Assembly: GCF_032854445.1 (NCBI RefSeq)
Contig: NC_088303.1
Span: 32,435,501 to 32,499,500, forward strand
Length of the DNA stretch: 64,000 nt
From: Liolophura sinensis
Taxonomy: Eukaryota > Mollusca > Polyplacophora > Chitonida > Chitonidae
Direction of reading: 5' to 3'
Below the pieces are notes generated by a model. It was not told the DNA's origin and made no database searches. It saw nothing but the letters and a program-made list of their open reading frames with translations. Positions 1 to 11,779 of this stretch are shown here, piece by piece. Position 1 is the first letter of the stretch, and every line of letters begins with the position of its first letter. The translations under genes and the position numbers were made by a program.

Positions 1-12
1 CTTCCCTCCTAA

Positions 13-85
13 CATAATGCTAGACGCCGTCGTATAAATGAAATATTCTTGAGTACGGCGTAGAAACCCAATGAAATAAATACAG
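13..85 (+). repeat. SINE family A, 3' tail fragment
   Basis: The 3' part of the commonest SINE in this window: CGTCGTATAAATGAAATATT, then TTGAGTACGGCGTA, then an AATAAATA-type tail. The tRNA-like head is absent, either truncated or lying left of the window. Confidence 0.75.
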
Positions 86-120
86 TAGGCCCTCTTAAAT
101 GGGCTAGTGACACGCCTTAC

Positions 121-234
121 CCTCTTCACATAGTTCTCCGGTGAAGAATGGGGAGCAGTTACAGGTAAAGCTGTTGATGGCATCCAAACAAATTCCTTCA
201 TTACTGCAAGGATTGGGTTCACAGTCGTTTATGT
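121..234 (-). CDS. EGF-like (calcium-binding type) exon of a secreted/matrix protein, partial gene
   Basis: This 114-nt minus-strand exon has an acceptor (TTTTTACAG) just before 234 and a GTAAGG donor just after 121. Both junctions are phase 1, the usual layout of a shuffled EGF exon. The translation begins DINDCEPNPC, continues SNEGICLDAINSFTCNC and ends in TGELCEE. That gives six cysteines in EGF spacing, and D-I-N-D plus the N..S.TC segment resembles a calcium-binding EGF. It lies downstream, in transcript order, of the EGF exon at 2051-2173 and the laminin-G-like exon at 6584-7219. All three share phase-1 junctions, so I infer one gene continuing past the left edge. No stop codon or membrane anchor is visible, so full domain content and localisation are unknown. 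EGF identity is strong; membership in one gene is inferred. Confidence 0.8.
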
Positions 235-449
235 CTGTAAAAACAAAGAGAAAAAACCTGACAAAAATAGGAGGAGTAACCCGCCATATTTTCAAAATAT
301 GTTTTATCTAAATATGCTACATTCTAATTCTTGCCAATCGTTGTGTTATGAATTCTTTTTACTGTTAACAATTTTCAATGTTTTTATGCTTGACCGATAG
401 CGCACACGTGAAGAATATACTGTATTATATCACAGTACAACCACTCCTA

Positions 450-1370
450 ATCACCAATCCAATCTTCACCTGTAGGTTCACAAATCTAAGACAACCACAC
501 CGATTACATATTAGACAGAATCACACTTGATCATAAATCCAACAGAATCTCACCTGATCACAAATCAAATAGAATCAAGGTCACAAGATATTGCTGCAAA
601 AACTAGAGTGTCAAGGTTATTCCATCAAACGCCTTCATTCTAAGTTTCCTTAGTTTTACAATGAGTATAATTCTCTTGTAATGAATTGCGATTAACCCGA
701 GACGAGAACAGTTGACTGCTTCTCTTTGCGTGATTCCACCGTATAATTTCATACTTTATATACTTTCTTAGTTTTTTGGTATATTTTAACGTCTTTTTGG
801 TAAATTGCCGAGCGATTATTTGCCTAGAACGTCTATGTTGGCCAAAGGCTGCTACACGAATATCCGTTTCGACGGTCAGATTCACACCTGATCTCAACTC
901 TAACAGGATCACAACTGATCACAAACCCAATACAATCCTCCCTGCATGATTGCAAATCTAACACAACCACTCATATCAAAAAAAAATTACACCTGATCAC
1001 GAATCCAACCCAACCACCCCTGCATGATCACAAATATATCACAATCCTGCCCCCGCCCCCTGCATCATCACACATCTAACACAACTACCCCTGCATGATG
1101 ACAAATCTATCACTATCCATCCCTGCGTGATCATCAGTCTAACACAATTAATTACTACTTTGTTTTGATCACAAATCCCCTCCCCTGCATTATTACCTAC
1201 ATGATTACAAATTCATCACCATCGCCCCAATCACAAATCAAAGCACGCCTGATCACAAAGCCAACACAACCTTTCTTGATCATAAATCAAGCACAATCAC
1301 CTTTGGTCACAAATTCAGCAGAACCTGTTCTCGCTACACAACCACACCTCATCACATGTCCGCACATCCA
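450..1370. repeat. Diverged minisatellite, ~25-31 bp unit, interrupted
   Basis: Repeated variants of CCTGATCACAAATCCAACA with CAACC/CAATC spacers occur from about 450 to 590 and again from about 885 to 1370. Units are imperfect and differ in length. The block between them (about 600-885) is unrelated and partly matches a dispersed repeat also seen near 54.7 kb. Open frames here (such as 1165-1380) are by-products of the repeat. Confidence 0.65.
680..890. repeat. Dispersed unclassified repeat, copy 1
   Basis: This stretch aligns by eye with 54690-54845 in the same orientation. Shared blocks include TGATTCC, CTTTATATACTTT, TTAGTT, GAACGTC-ATATTGGC and TGTCCGTTTCG-like text. Identity is moderate. 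It interrupts the minisatellite at 450-1370. No coding capacity or terminal repeats are evident, so the class is unknown. Confidence 0.5.
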
Positions 1371-2050
1371 ATCTGGCTAGTGTATACTCTACGTTATATA
1401 CTTAACTTTTACAGCAGGCTTTTATAAATGTTACTAGTATTCGTCGCCAATCATGCAGGGTGTTATTTATGTCTTTATTGAAAGACACGGCGGTCACGAC
1501 CCTTACCTATCCAACCTATACTTGAATGAGTTTATATTCGCTAGGCCGTCGCAGGTGCAAGTCTATGCAAGATGCCAAAACGCATCTGGTACCAGACTTA
1601 GACAATAACAGCTGGACACAGGGGTTGTCGTAACACCGAAAGTTGTTGCGACACACATCAGATTTCAAACACAAAAATATGTGGGTGCCAGGAGTAAATT
1701 ACCATTCTTCGCAAATAAACTAACAACTCTCCTGAGTACAAGCAGGCAAAACTGGTTTTGAACATTCGGTCTTCGTGGTTGAATGCCCGACAGTGGCAGC
1801 GAAAACGGCGTTTTGAGCAAAAAAATTTGTAATCTGATGGGACTTCGTATGAAATCTACTTTTGCTACCGTGTGTATTCCCGATAGTCGGACAGACAAAT
1901 CGCTTCAGTTACCTCGCCCTCGAACTGTGAGATGGCGGAATCAGATCCAGTTCCACGCTGGCTTTGAGGTTTTGCTTCCCCAAGATTTTGGTTTCCTTTA
2001 CAGATAAGAAAGAACTAAGTAAAGTATTATTTTAAATCATAAGGTCTTAC

Positions 2051-2173
2051 TTTCTTCGCAGTTCTTTCCTGTATAGCCCGACACACACTGACAAATGTAG
2101 TCATTGGAAATGACATTTGAATTGGAACATGTTCCACCGTGTTGGCACGGAAATGACATGCAGGGATACGGGC
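2051..2173 (-). CDS. EGF-like exon, same presumed gene
   Basis: A 123-nt minus-strand exon flanked by GTTACAG on its 5' side and a GTAAGA donor on its 3' side, phase 1 at both ends. It is short and was found by translating between splice sites. The peptide reads PYPCMSFPCQHGGTC, then SNSNVISNDYICQC, then VSGYTGKNCEE. This is a canonical six-cysteine EGF-like domain with the GGTC and GYTGKNCE signatures. It lacks the DxN/D start of a calcium-binding EGF, so it is probably the non-calcium type. It sits between the laminin-G-like exon (6584-7219) and the EGF exon at 121-234, all compatible in phase, so the predicted order is laminin-G, EGF, cbEGF and onward. Confidence 0.8.
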
Positions 2174-2940
2174 CTGTAACGACATCAGAAGAAACAATTG
2201 TTATGCAGGTTAAATAAATCTCGCATGCTGTAAATCATTCCCTAACAACGGACTGAAAAACGTCAGTTGTGCATTAAATGCGTGGTCTACGTGCCGCGAA
2301 TCTCATGTGTGTGAGAACACATAGTACTCTTACAACGATTAAGTATGATTCAGTAGATATATTTTGATTAAGTATGAAAAAAATTGGTGGACATATCTTT
2401 TAACATGCATTTGACTGAGCTGAAAGAATAACTAAAGATTACATCACAAAGCCAACATTACTCTATAAAAGACCTGTTAGTGTAATGCACGTAATCGGCC
2501 CCAGTCCAAGAAACTGTGCATCTCAAGGAACAAAACTGACTATAGCTGTGGTTGACAGCTGCTAACATATTCATAAGTATTTTTTTCGGTTCTGTTTACT
2601 TTACTTTCCCTGTTATATGGCAAGAAATGTATTGAAGCAATGTACAGAAAATCGAAAAATTAGCAGCCTGTTTTTTTTTTTTTTTTTTACATTTGACACT
2701 GTAGAGGGGAGAAAGTCACTGCACCACAAATGTTACTTTCGGAAAATTCCTTCAGCACGCAGTAATACACCAATCAATTAAATACATATTTAACAAAAAT
2801 TCAGCCTTAAATGCAGTAATCTCCCATCGGAGTTAATTGATATTACCAGCCAATGCGAACAGTCGTTGCTCAGTTATCGCCCTTAATGTGCACTGTGCTG
2901 ATCCGAGTTCAGACTTCACCATGGCAACAAGGGTTGTGCA

Positions 2941-3093
2941 CGCCCCCCCCCCCCCGCCCCTCCTGTTGCTAAAGTTGGTTGGCGGGTCGACGGATCAGGG
3001 GCTATGCCATGTCTACCGGCAGAAGAATACCTCTCTACCTGAACTTCCTGTCTTCCTTCATGCGTTGGGGGGGGGGAGGGGGAGGGGGGCGGA
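2941..3093. repeat. Paired C-tract and G-tract
   Basis: A long C-run with one G (about 2942-2958) is followed about 110 bases later by a long G-run with single A interruptions (about 3067-3092). The G-rich part could form a G-quadruplex, and the two tracts could pair with each other. The several overlapping open frames here come from this composition. Confidence 0.5.
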
Positions 3094-3329
3094 GATTCTC
3101 CTGTAGGAAATTGGTGTTTGGGTATCATACTGTTGGCAGGGGTTTCCATTCAGAGTTACATACTGTAAGGCGAGCGCAGTCACTAGGTTACTTGATAGGC
3201 ACAGACACATGTTTCACGAGGGGGCTCGGGATAATGCAGGCCGGTGCAGTGCATTCGGTGGCAATCCTCCTGAAGCCGTACTGTACTTTATGGGTTTTCT
3301 CCTGTTTTTAACCCGTATACTTTACACTT

Positions 3330-4380
3330 CCAAATCCACTGATTGCGATGACATCGATGCACATGTGCCCGCAAATCTGAGAGAGAAGATTTGGTCAGGG
3401 GAGTGCGTAGACGTCACCCTACTTTTAAGGACTAGTCAACCAGGGGATCCGATAATTTTGAAACTCGATGCTAAACTATGGATGTTTGCAATGCCACAAA
3501 AAGGGGGCAGTCAGTTCAGGACAGCTGCATGGTCGTGGGCGTGGTCATCGTAGCTTGACGAATGGTGCAGTAATGGGTGGGTTAAAGACATCATCTTTCT
3601 TGAGCTATTCCCTATAGTTGTTGCCATTTATGTTTGGGGACCAAATCTAAAAAAATCTTGTTCCGAACCGATAATGACTTGTGGGAATCATTAATAAACA
3701 GTCATGCTAGTCTGGTCAGGTGATGACTTTAGTCCGTATGCTGTTACTAGCTTGTCGGGAAATAATATCCTGTTTAGACCTCTACATTTACCAGGAATTG
3801 ACAACATTATATCAGATGCTATTTCACGTTTTCAGTGAGACAAATTTCGTCAGCTGGCCCTTCAAGCGGACTCGTTTCCAACACCGATACCCGATAGTCT
3901 CGGGCACGTCCAACTATCAGGGGCGAGGCACTCCGTTTATTGCAGTCGTCCTTTTCAGATTCCACACGGCGAGCAGCTCTGCTCAGTCAGTAAGTGCTGT
4001 ACACTGCTCACTTATCGCGACGTCGGTGGTCGTCTATCAAGCAGTGAAGCAAAAGTTGCGCACCCATCCTGTCCCAGATGAACTCCTGATTCGCAAAGAC
4101 TCCAACGACTTGTGTTCGGTCAAACCGAAAAATCTGGGTTCACTGGGCTCACTGTACGCGGACTTTACAAATCTTGTTGCCTGGTACAAAACTAAAGGCT
4201 ATTCACAAATGTTGCAACGCCTCAAATGGAGTGGTGCCAGGAGCATTATGGAGGTAGAGCTTGCACGTGAACGCCTTAATAGATTCGTCAGTAACCACGT
4301 TTTACATCTTTTAGGCTTTGTAGTCAGACATCCTGACATTTCCCATTCCTTGATTGACGGGAGGACGGCGTTCTTTTGAC
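3330..4380 (+). mobile_element. Decayed DIRS/Ngaro-like tyrosine-recombinase retrotransposon
   Basis: Several fragments in different frames read like one YR retrotransposon. About 3337-3495 encodes VPANLREKIWSGECVDVTLL, which resembles the end of the gag-like region. About 3554-3680 encodes a DIRS-type RNase H segment: FLELFPIVVAIYVWG. About 3761-3840 gives NILFRPLHLPGIDNIISDAI, the end of RNase H (compare HIPG..N..ADALSRFQ). A stop follows and then the spacer motif FRQLALQADSFPTPIPDSL. Most of the reverse transcriptase between the gag-like and RNase H parts is missing, and frameshifts and stops separate the pieces. The long open frame at 3720-4379 may hold remnants of the recombinase, but I could not identify its catalytic residues. 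It lies in the large intron of the presumed EGF gene, on the opposite strand. Family assignment is from motif memory. Confidence 0.7.
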
Positions 4381-6583
4381 GGACATTGGGACAGGCTTTT
4401 TCGTTAATATTTTAGAGGGAGTAAACGAAGGATTACTCACCCGTGGTACCCTCTTCTTTCCCAGTTGTTGACTGTTGAGACTATCCTCTGGTACCTAGCT
4501 GCTACCTAATTTCCGGGTGTTAACTGCTGAGACTTTTATGGCATTTCGCCACATTTTGCACTGTTACTTGGAGTAGTCTTCAGTATTTTGCTCCGTTTCC
4601 ATTTGAATGCGTGTGTGATATGGCCCGATTTATGCAGTTGTGGGTGGCGGCGGTTGGCGAAAGTCATCCGTTTGGCGGGGTCTGCATGGGTAATCGGATT
4701 GTAATATGGTGTATTATGGCACAGTTTATCGTTTAAGGTGCTTGCCAGTGTCGTTACCATTGGGAGCGTCATTCATGCGCTCGTGTTTACCCGAGGGATG
4801 CGCGTGTCTGCCTGTGTACATCCAGGTGGCACGGAGTCAGCCCGGTCGGTAGGGGGACCCTAAGTTACCTCTTCGTCGGGTTAAACGTCGGGGTGGTATT
4901 TTCGTATTACATTGTACTTCTTGTGATTTCGATTCGCCGGTGTATACCACGGGAACCCACGTATAGCGGGCGAGTCATGGGAGAGAGCTTGGTGTTTAAG
5001 CCTACTGTTTTTCTCATGGGGACCATGTTGCCATTCATGGCTGTTGTCGGAATAAAGCCATGACCATTTCTACTCCAAATCAACACTCTTTGGTATTTAA
5101 ATCTGCGTGATATATTCTTTTATTTTACTTCTCATCATAACTTATTGTTCAACATGATATACGTATTACCTGGTTTGGGTGTGTATGGCATAATACACAT
5201 TATATTAATGATAATCAAAAATGTTAATGATAGCTAGAGGATCACACGTGCTGTCAACCAGGATTCACGTATGGTTTCGCTATAGTTGCCACACATTACT
5301 GAATACCATGGCTTAAAAATTATCCACCCAAATTCATAATAGCACTTATTAGAAAAAAAAACCCAAAAGACTCTTTCAATAACTCTTTCTCGAGGTCCAA
5401 CCTGTCCTCCACAGTAACTTCGTTAGTTCACTGTGCTATGAAGGATGCTTGGCACACTACGACAGAAATACGGATTTTAAACTTGCCAAAGTATTGCAAA
5501 AATGATTACATTATAAAGTTTAATTTTTTACATATGGAGACAAACGTTCACCAAAACGAAACTTTGACAGCACCTAGAAATACACACATGAAACTTTCCG
5601 TAAAGATATTTTTCTGGTTAACGTTGATCTTCATGTTGTAAATTGAAGACACGTTGCCTCGTTTGAACGAAAAATTAGCGTTTTCGATCGTGAGTGTATT
5701 TTTGGCGAGTTATTATTACGCAAACATCTCTTTTATGGCCATATAACTTTTATGGTTTATTCGACTAAGTTTTATTTCTGATTTGGAAATGTTATGAATT
5801 GTGCTGGGATTATAAAATTAGTGCTTTTTCATCGTACCTCTCTGGGGCCGATTCTCCGCCTTACCATACCAGGTCCTTTGAGTAAGTACATCTACAAATT
5901 GTTAGCAGTACACAACACGACCCAAACCTGTTTGTTAACATGCAGCCGTTTTCAGACAAACCGGTGAAGTACATATACTAAGTAAATGTAACAAGCCCAG
6001 CTATTGGGCGTGAAACAATGCATATGTTGAAGGGTGAAATTCATCAGAATTTACTCCACATTTATTGTTAAAATGAATCTAAATATTTTGCATATGCACT
6101 TATGTGCAAGGGAAGTGGCAAGCGATACGTTTTTCAGACAACAGATTTAAAATCCCGACGAAATAAATATAAGTGCACACAGACAGTACATTTTCAATGA
6201 AAATCATATTTTTCTTCGTGTTAGTCAGCATATGAGACAAAGTTCTCTCTCCTCACGTTTCAGTGTTTTCCCATTTTACAAAGTCCATGATGGTAAACCG
6301 CCTTGTTAAATGTTGAAAGAAACTTTAACCCGGTCCGAACGGAAGCCATTCAGAACACACTTGTGTGATTAATAACATTACACATTGCTATATATTGTCC
6401 AAAAGGGTTATGATTAAAGTACATAGTGAATTGTATTGTTGTTGAAGTGTACACAAATATTTTAAAGATTAGTATTATTATCCTGTTTTAATCTGTCCCA
6501 AATCAGATGGGTTAGCTCTATGAATTAGATCGAGGTCTAAATAAAGAATCGAGCAGTTTTCTCGACATTATGAAGATTCTCAC
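4381..6583. other. Intronic/intergenic stretch, no gene seen
   Basis: No open frame with protein-family character was found. The first ~700 bases are GC-richer than the surroundings and may be the 3' flank of the decayed retroelement. The remainder is AT-rich with many TTTA/ATAT stretches, consistent with intron between the laminin-G and EGF exons. Confidence 0.4.
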
Positions 6584-7219
6584 CTGAGTATTTTCCCGTT
6601 CTGTGACAGTCTACATCCACCTTTACTCCTTCACCTGCACAGTCCGACTTATAAAGCCGGATACAGCTGATTGTACCCCGCAGTGCTTTCTTGGTATCCA
6701 CTTTGAAGTTAGAGCCAATCCGGAGAATGCCATTACCCCACACCTGATCTTTGTCAAATTTTAACTCACATACTTTGTCTTTATATTTATTTATCGAAAT
6801 TTTATCGCCTGCTATCTGTATAGCTAATCTCTCAACAGATCCAGTGGAAAGTTTCAGATCTTCTTTACTGTTACACTCATCCCAATCTGATCTATATCGA
6901 AGCTGAATGAACCCCTTATCTAACTCGGACTGAATCGAATTTTGTTTCACATCGTCCATGTAGTTGAATATCACACCTGAGTCGACGTTAGCAAAATTAA
7001 TGGAAACTACAACAGTCGTTTTATCTTCTTTGTCAAGGCGATTGAGGGGAATATCTACGAAACTCGTTCCATTCAGTGTATAGCCATCCATGTCCAGATA
7101 CTCCACATCCGCCAGTTTCGCTGTATCGATGTCTTGTAAGATGTCATATCCTTGTGTTTCTTTATTAAGCGGCCAGACAGAAACCGGTTCCACATAGCCG
7201 GCGTGCGCTGTGGATATCA
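6584..7219 (-). CDS. Laminin-G / concanavalin-A-like domain exon
   Basis: A 636-nt minus-strand exon, phase 1 to phase 1: acceptor CACTGCAG before 7219, GTGAGA donor after 6584. It encodes about 211 residues. A typical laminin-G/pentraxin-type jelly-roll pattern is visible: MDGYTLNGTSFVDIPL (exposed-strand motif), hydrophobic strands TTVVVSINF, ERLAIQIAG and ILRIGSNF, then LRGTISCIRLYKSDC near the end. The C-terminal part carries the cysteines expected for the closing disulphide. It resembles the exon at 14216-14817 (MDGRSFIDLPI, FRLG, KIKCFRTY), so the two are paralogous domains. EGF exons follow in the transcript. The exon has no start codon of its own; a hydrophobic candidate exon lies at 11780-11888. 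Likely extracellular and ligand-binding or structural; the partner is unknown. Confidence 0.75.
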
Positions 7220-8501
7220 CTGCAGTGTAAAAATAAAAATGAATGTGTAGTCAAAACACTTCTGCAGAGAGAAAAGTAAACCTTTGTCAATATTTGATTT
7301 CGCTTGTTTGCTTGTTCTTTTGCTTGGCTAGGCTTAAAACTTTGCTTTCAACAATTAATATTTTCGTCATATTCCAACCTTATCTCCCTGTAGCGAGCCA
7401 AATCCAAAAGCAGCATAAATAAAATGCTGACTTACTTGAAAACAATGCAGTCAAAGCAAAAAACCAATTAAATTATCCTATATGTCAAGAAATATTCCCA
7501 CGGGAGACTAAACTATCTGTTAGCATGATTATTTTTACTTTTATATGTCTGAAATTTACATTGCAGTTTTCAAATTTCAAATTTGGCAATGTTTATATTT
7601 TGTTTTATCTTTTATATTTTGATTTAAGAATTTTGTCAACAATATCGATTTAATTCCATGCATGCTAATATTTAGAAACGCAAAACAACAGTAATAGAAA
7701 GTTATACCCTTTTATATATGTAGAGTGTTTGTGTTAGAGACACAATGTGGGTTATTTACTCACGCACTGCTGACCAGCAAATCAGTATCCACACAAGCTG
7801 ATGAAGGTAACAGTTCGACATTGGGGTGCTTCCTTAGAGTCTATTTGTGTAGTGGATGAAGGAAAAGTGAAGTGTGACTCCAATCTCTTCCTGCGCTGCA
7901 CTTTACTCGGTGGTTTGTGCCACTTTTATTTTATACGATGCCATGGGCAACCAGACAGCGTGGTTTTCAACAGAGTATTGTTGCTGGAAACAGCGTCGGA
8001 GTATGTACCCAAGAAAGAAAAGATAAAATTGCTAAAAGCCATTTAAAACGAAATAAATATAAAACGTACAAATAAACCCCCAACATATGTCAATCGTTAG
8101 CATGTAAAAGCTATTTGTCTTACCGACAATGCTCTCTGGGATTACTGTCCCATGCGCGCCAATTTCCTGTTGGCCTAAAGTAATCCACTTAGTAAAGGGC
8201 AAATAGTGAACGCACGTCCCTTTGTCCTCGCCGGATGGAGCGAGTGTTGCTCCTCAACGTACGTAGAGCCAAGCACGACTTTTCAGCACTCTCTTTGTGG
8301 CTTTGATCAATTTGAAAAAAAAGACAAACAAACAAAAAATACCCAACAACAACATGATTTTCATGTTTACCTGATCGATTAAGCTTTCAGATACAAAAGA
8401 ATGTTAACAGAACAAACTAACCTGTAAATAAATTACGCAACATTTAATGGGCCATTTACATAGTGCTGATTCCAAGTATGGTTAATACTTTTTGTGACAG
8501 T

Positions 8502-8521
8502 GAATATATATATATATATAA
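8502..8521. repeat. (TA)n microsatellite
   Basis: About nine TA dinucleotides in a row. No associated feature. Confidence 0.9.
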
Positions 8522-8744
8522 AATTCGTAAGAAGACTGAGGTTGTACGGTGTACCATTTTGGTCAGGATAAAGCACAATCAAGCAATCATCTTTTTAGGT
8601 GCTAAACAAGTTTTAATTGCTATATTTCTACGTTCAGCATGAATATGTATATGCTATAGCAGTACGTTTTCCTTTTTTGCATTTTAAGGTAATTTAGGTT
8701 AGGCGTACATTATTCGGCGGTACACTCCTTAACACTAAACCGGG

Positions 8745-8885
8745 GAAATCTTTATTTATTTATTAGATTATTATGTGATTGGGATTTATCGCTTGAATTT
8801 CCACTTGTATGACGGTGGTCAGATGGATGGTGTTGTGGAAACCGGAGCACCTGAAGAAAACCAGCGCCAGGTACATGTTCGTGCC
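8745..8885 (-). repeat. SINE family A, old diverged copy
   Basis: Reads as a degraded reverse-orientation copy: TTTATTTATTA tail, then CTTGAATTTCCACTTGTATGA, CGGTGGTCAG, and GGAAACCGGAGCACC. Compare the intact copies' CAAGAATATTTCACTTATACGACGG and GGAAACCGGGCAGAGCC. Confidence 0.5.
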
Positions 8886-10319
8886 AAAGCTCGACTTTAA
8901 CCGTGGCCGAAGCGGCGAGAGCTGTTTTCAAACAATCAAACACAATGATCAAGGTATCCATTGTCGCAGAGATCCGGAACTTTGATTGTCTTGGCGGGCG
9001 AGGCTTCGGAGAAGGTTTAACCACAATATCAAAACAGGTCAAATTTGTCATAGTTTGAATAATTCAATCTGGTTATGTATTTGTATTAATTCAGTCCTCC
9101 GGGTTCCACTGACGGAGCTAGCAGTCATGTTCGTGGCATTCGTACTTTGAAAAAATTTAATAGCTCTTCCATGAGTGAAGTGTGCAGCTCTTACACAATG
9201 AAACTCCTTGGACTTCCAGTGAATCAACTATTGACCCTTCACAGCACAATGCTTTCCCAACTTAGAAACCGTGAAACGGTCAATAGCTCCGGTAACTCTT
9301 ACTTGTAGCGTAAAGCATGAGCAATATTCTGATATCAAAACTGTCATACAGCATTCATTAGTTACGCTAGTAACAATCGAAATACATCACCGCGTAGATC
9401 GGACAGTAAGACATGTAAACACCACTCCATTTAGTTCATTGCTGGTACTCACGACAATCCAGTATTGGAAGTAAACGAGTCCACATACAAGCACAAAAAA
9501 GTTATACAAGCTTGTAGTTATACAAGCACAAAAACACGAAAGGGTGAAGCCCAAAAATGTGAAACATCGAAAGTCGATAAAAAGTGGGAGGTAAAAGCCC
9601 ATAAACGCGAAGCGTATTGCGTATTGTGGCAATACTGAGTGTATGGAAAAACGGACTGTATTACATGCCAACTTCTTGTCTTTTTTATTTCTCAAGTAAC
9701 GAACTATAGTCTAAAGGGAAAACAGTGACATACACTTGTTTACAAAAGCCATCCAAGGTTATGTATGTATAATTTGTGAAGAGTTGGTTATCGTTCGTTT
9801 TTGTACTTAGTCCAACACTCTTGATTTTGTTCGTGTAGCGGAGCTCAAGGGGTTAGTGGTAGCTTGATGCAGCACGCTGGCAAGACACTCAGACCGGAAA
9901 TCTAAATGGCAGAAACCAGAAGTTGAAAGAGGGAAATTAACTTCGCATTTTCAACCTCGCAAAGGTAAAAAAGAAAACGCTAGGCGAAAACCCGAAAGCT
10001 GGCATTCACGTTTTCGCCTAAATGAAAATCAAATGAAAATAAACAATCAGAAATGGAAATGAATCACGCCTTTCACAGAACGTAAACGGAGTCAATTTGC
10101 TATGTCCAGTATTCAACTTTGTCAGTTTAAGGCTTTGTGTTAGAAAATATCAAAATGTGAACAATTATTGGATGTTAACAAAACAAACAAAAATCTCAAC
10201 TATAAAGATCGAATCCACTCAGTTGAAGATTGGGTAAAGTGCTAACTGAGTGAGATCATAGATATCTCTGCAATGCTGTAAAGTTTTCATTATTGTTTGT
10301 TCTTGCGCATTTCATGTAA

Positions 10320-10382
10320 TGTTTTTGAGCTTGAATATACTGTTTTTGAGCTTGAATGTACTGTTTTTAAGCTTGAATGCAT
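10320..10382. repeat. Three-copy 21-bp tandem repeat
   Basis: Three units of TGTTTTTGAGCTTGAAT plus four variable bases occur head to tail. They abut the inverted-repeat element that starts at 10385. Confidence 0.85.
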
Positions 10383-10384
10383 TT

Positions 10385-10515
10385 AATAGAGGATATTGCA
10401 CAGTGAAGGTTGAATACTATAAATATTGTTCGCTTGGCGTCTCCTGGGTTATCATTTCCACCTCTCACTGGAACAATATTTGTGGCATTCAACCTTCACT
10501 GTGCAATATTCTATT
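10385..10515. repeat. Imperfect inverted-repeat (hairpin / MITE-like) element
   Basis: The left arm (10385-10431) contains GATATTGCACAGTGAAGGTT followed by GAAT and ATATTGTTC. The right arm (10471-10515) is its reverse complement with only a few differences. The loop is about 39 bases. This is a foldback structure that can pair for about 45 bases. No target-site duplication was established. Confidence 0.7.
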
Positions 10516-10671
10516 TATTATTTATATCCTGACATGTTCTCTACATGTATAAAAATGCGTTTCAGTTTATCTGTTGCATCCGTGATAAAAATTAGAATTA
10601 GACTTTAGGGGCCATAATATACCCGTTAGGAAAGGGGCCCTAAAACCAATAACAAGATGATTAATCTGGGA

Positions 10672-10717
10672 AGTCGAACCCCAACGTATGAACTGTATAC
10701 AGCTTCAAAACCAAATT

Positions 10718-10813
<96 letters not shown>

Positions 10814-10925
10814 GGCATTAGAAACAATTAATAATAAAGTAGAAATAACAGATTATCTTCCATTAGATATTCTGCTTAGCATTTGGTTTTGAAGCTGTAT
10901 ACAGTTCATACGTTGGGGTTCGACT
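10672..10925. mobile_element. MITE-like element with perfect 45-bp terminal inverted repeats around an AT core
   Basis: The left arm 10672-10716 begins AGTCGAACCCCAACGTATGA and the right arm 10881-10925 is its exact reverse complement over 45 bases. Between them lie a long (TA)n tract (about 10721-10806) and about 70 bases of AT-rich sequence. Total length is about 254 bp, and no protein is encoded. The perfect arms suggest a young foldback element or a maintained hairpin. No clear target-site duplication was seen, possibly because the flanks are AT-rich. Confidence 0.75.
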
Positions 10926-11779
10926 ATAAATATATATATATTTATCACTGTTATTTCTTTGTTACTCTATCTCCATGAAAACATTTTACCTAATCGAGGT
11001 TTTTATATAAAAATGATTTTAGTTTATCTTACCTGATCGTTCCTGTGGCGTTAATCGTGAGTGTTCCTGTGACCCACAAGCGGCAGTTCCCACATGGATG
11101 AAAATGTCAAATCGTTGAGATAGAATCCATATACACTTGTGAGCATAAAATAAAACTTTTGCTTTGTTCTCTGTCAGATTGTGCCGAAAGTGCTACGAAG
11201 TAGATTCCGTATAAAATCGAATTCAACACTGCAGTCCTGGATAGAGGCTAGCTCTAGGAATGAAGACAACCGTGACAGTTAATAAAGCTTTGAATACGTC
11301 TGACATGGACAGTTAAGTGTTAAACACATAACGCGTTTTTTATCCTATGACGGAAGCAGTCTCTTCATATGTGAGCATAAAATAAAACTTTTGCAGATAA
11401 CATTTTTAAATTACAACGGAAAAATCAATCATGGCACAGACAGAGAGCCAAAGTAAAAAGACTTATTGTAAAATGTTGCAATAATCATCAACAAAGAACG
11501 GGAATAAAGACAAAGGCGTGCAAGCGGAGGCAGACACATTTTGACGTCATGGAGCAATGTCAAACCGATATACAACTATAATGCTTTTGTATTACTTATG
11601 TTTGAAAATGCTCTCGAGTGAACATAAGATCGTCTAAATGCATGGCCTTGCCACTGATTACTTTGCATGTCTTGGTGATTATTTTGGAGCGAACGAGATC
11701 GCCTGTGAAATAGGCCGATGCGGACACAAGGTAGATTTTTGGAAATGCCTATGGAACTTTTAGCAATGTTTATACCTAC

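Noticed and set aside
3720-4379. 219-codon open frame as a host gene
   Set aside because: Adjacent frames carry RNase H and spacer motifs of a YR retrotransposon, and this frame shows no host domain, codon logic or splice context.
9387-9695. Hydrophobic minus-strand frame as a membrane protein
   Set aside because: It is AT-rich and overlaps a motif-repetitive stretch (GCGAAA-like). There is no domain and no splice context.
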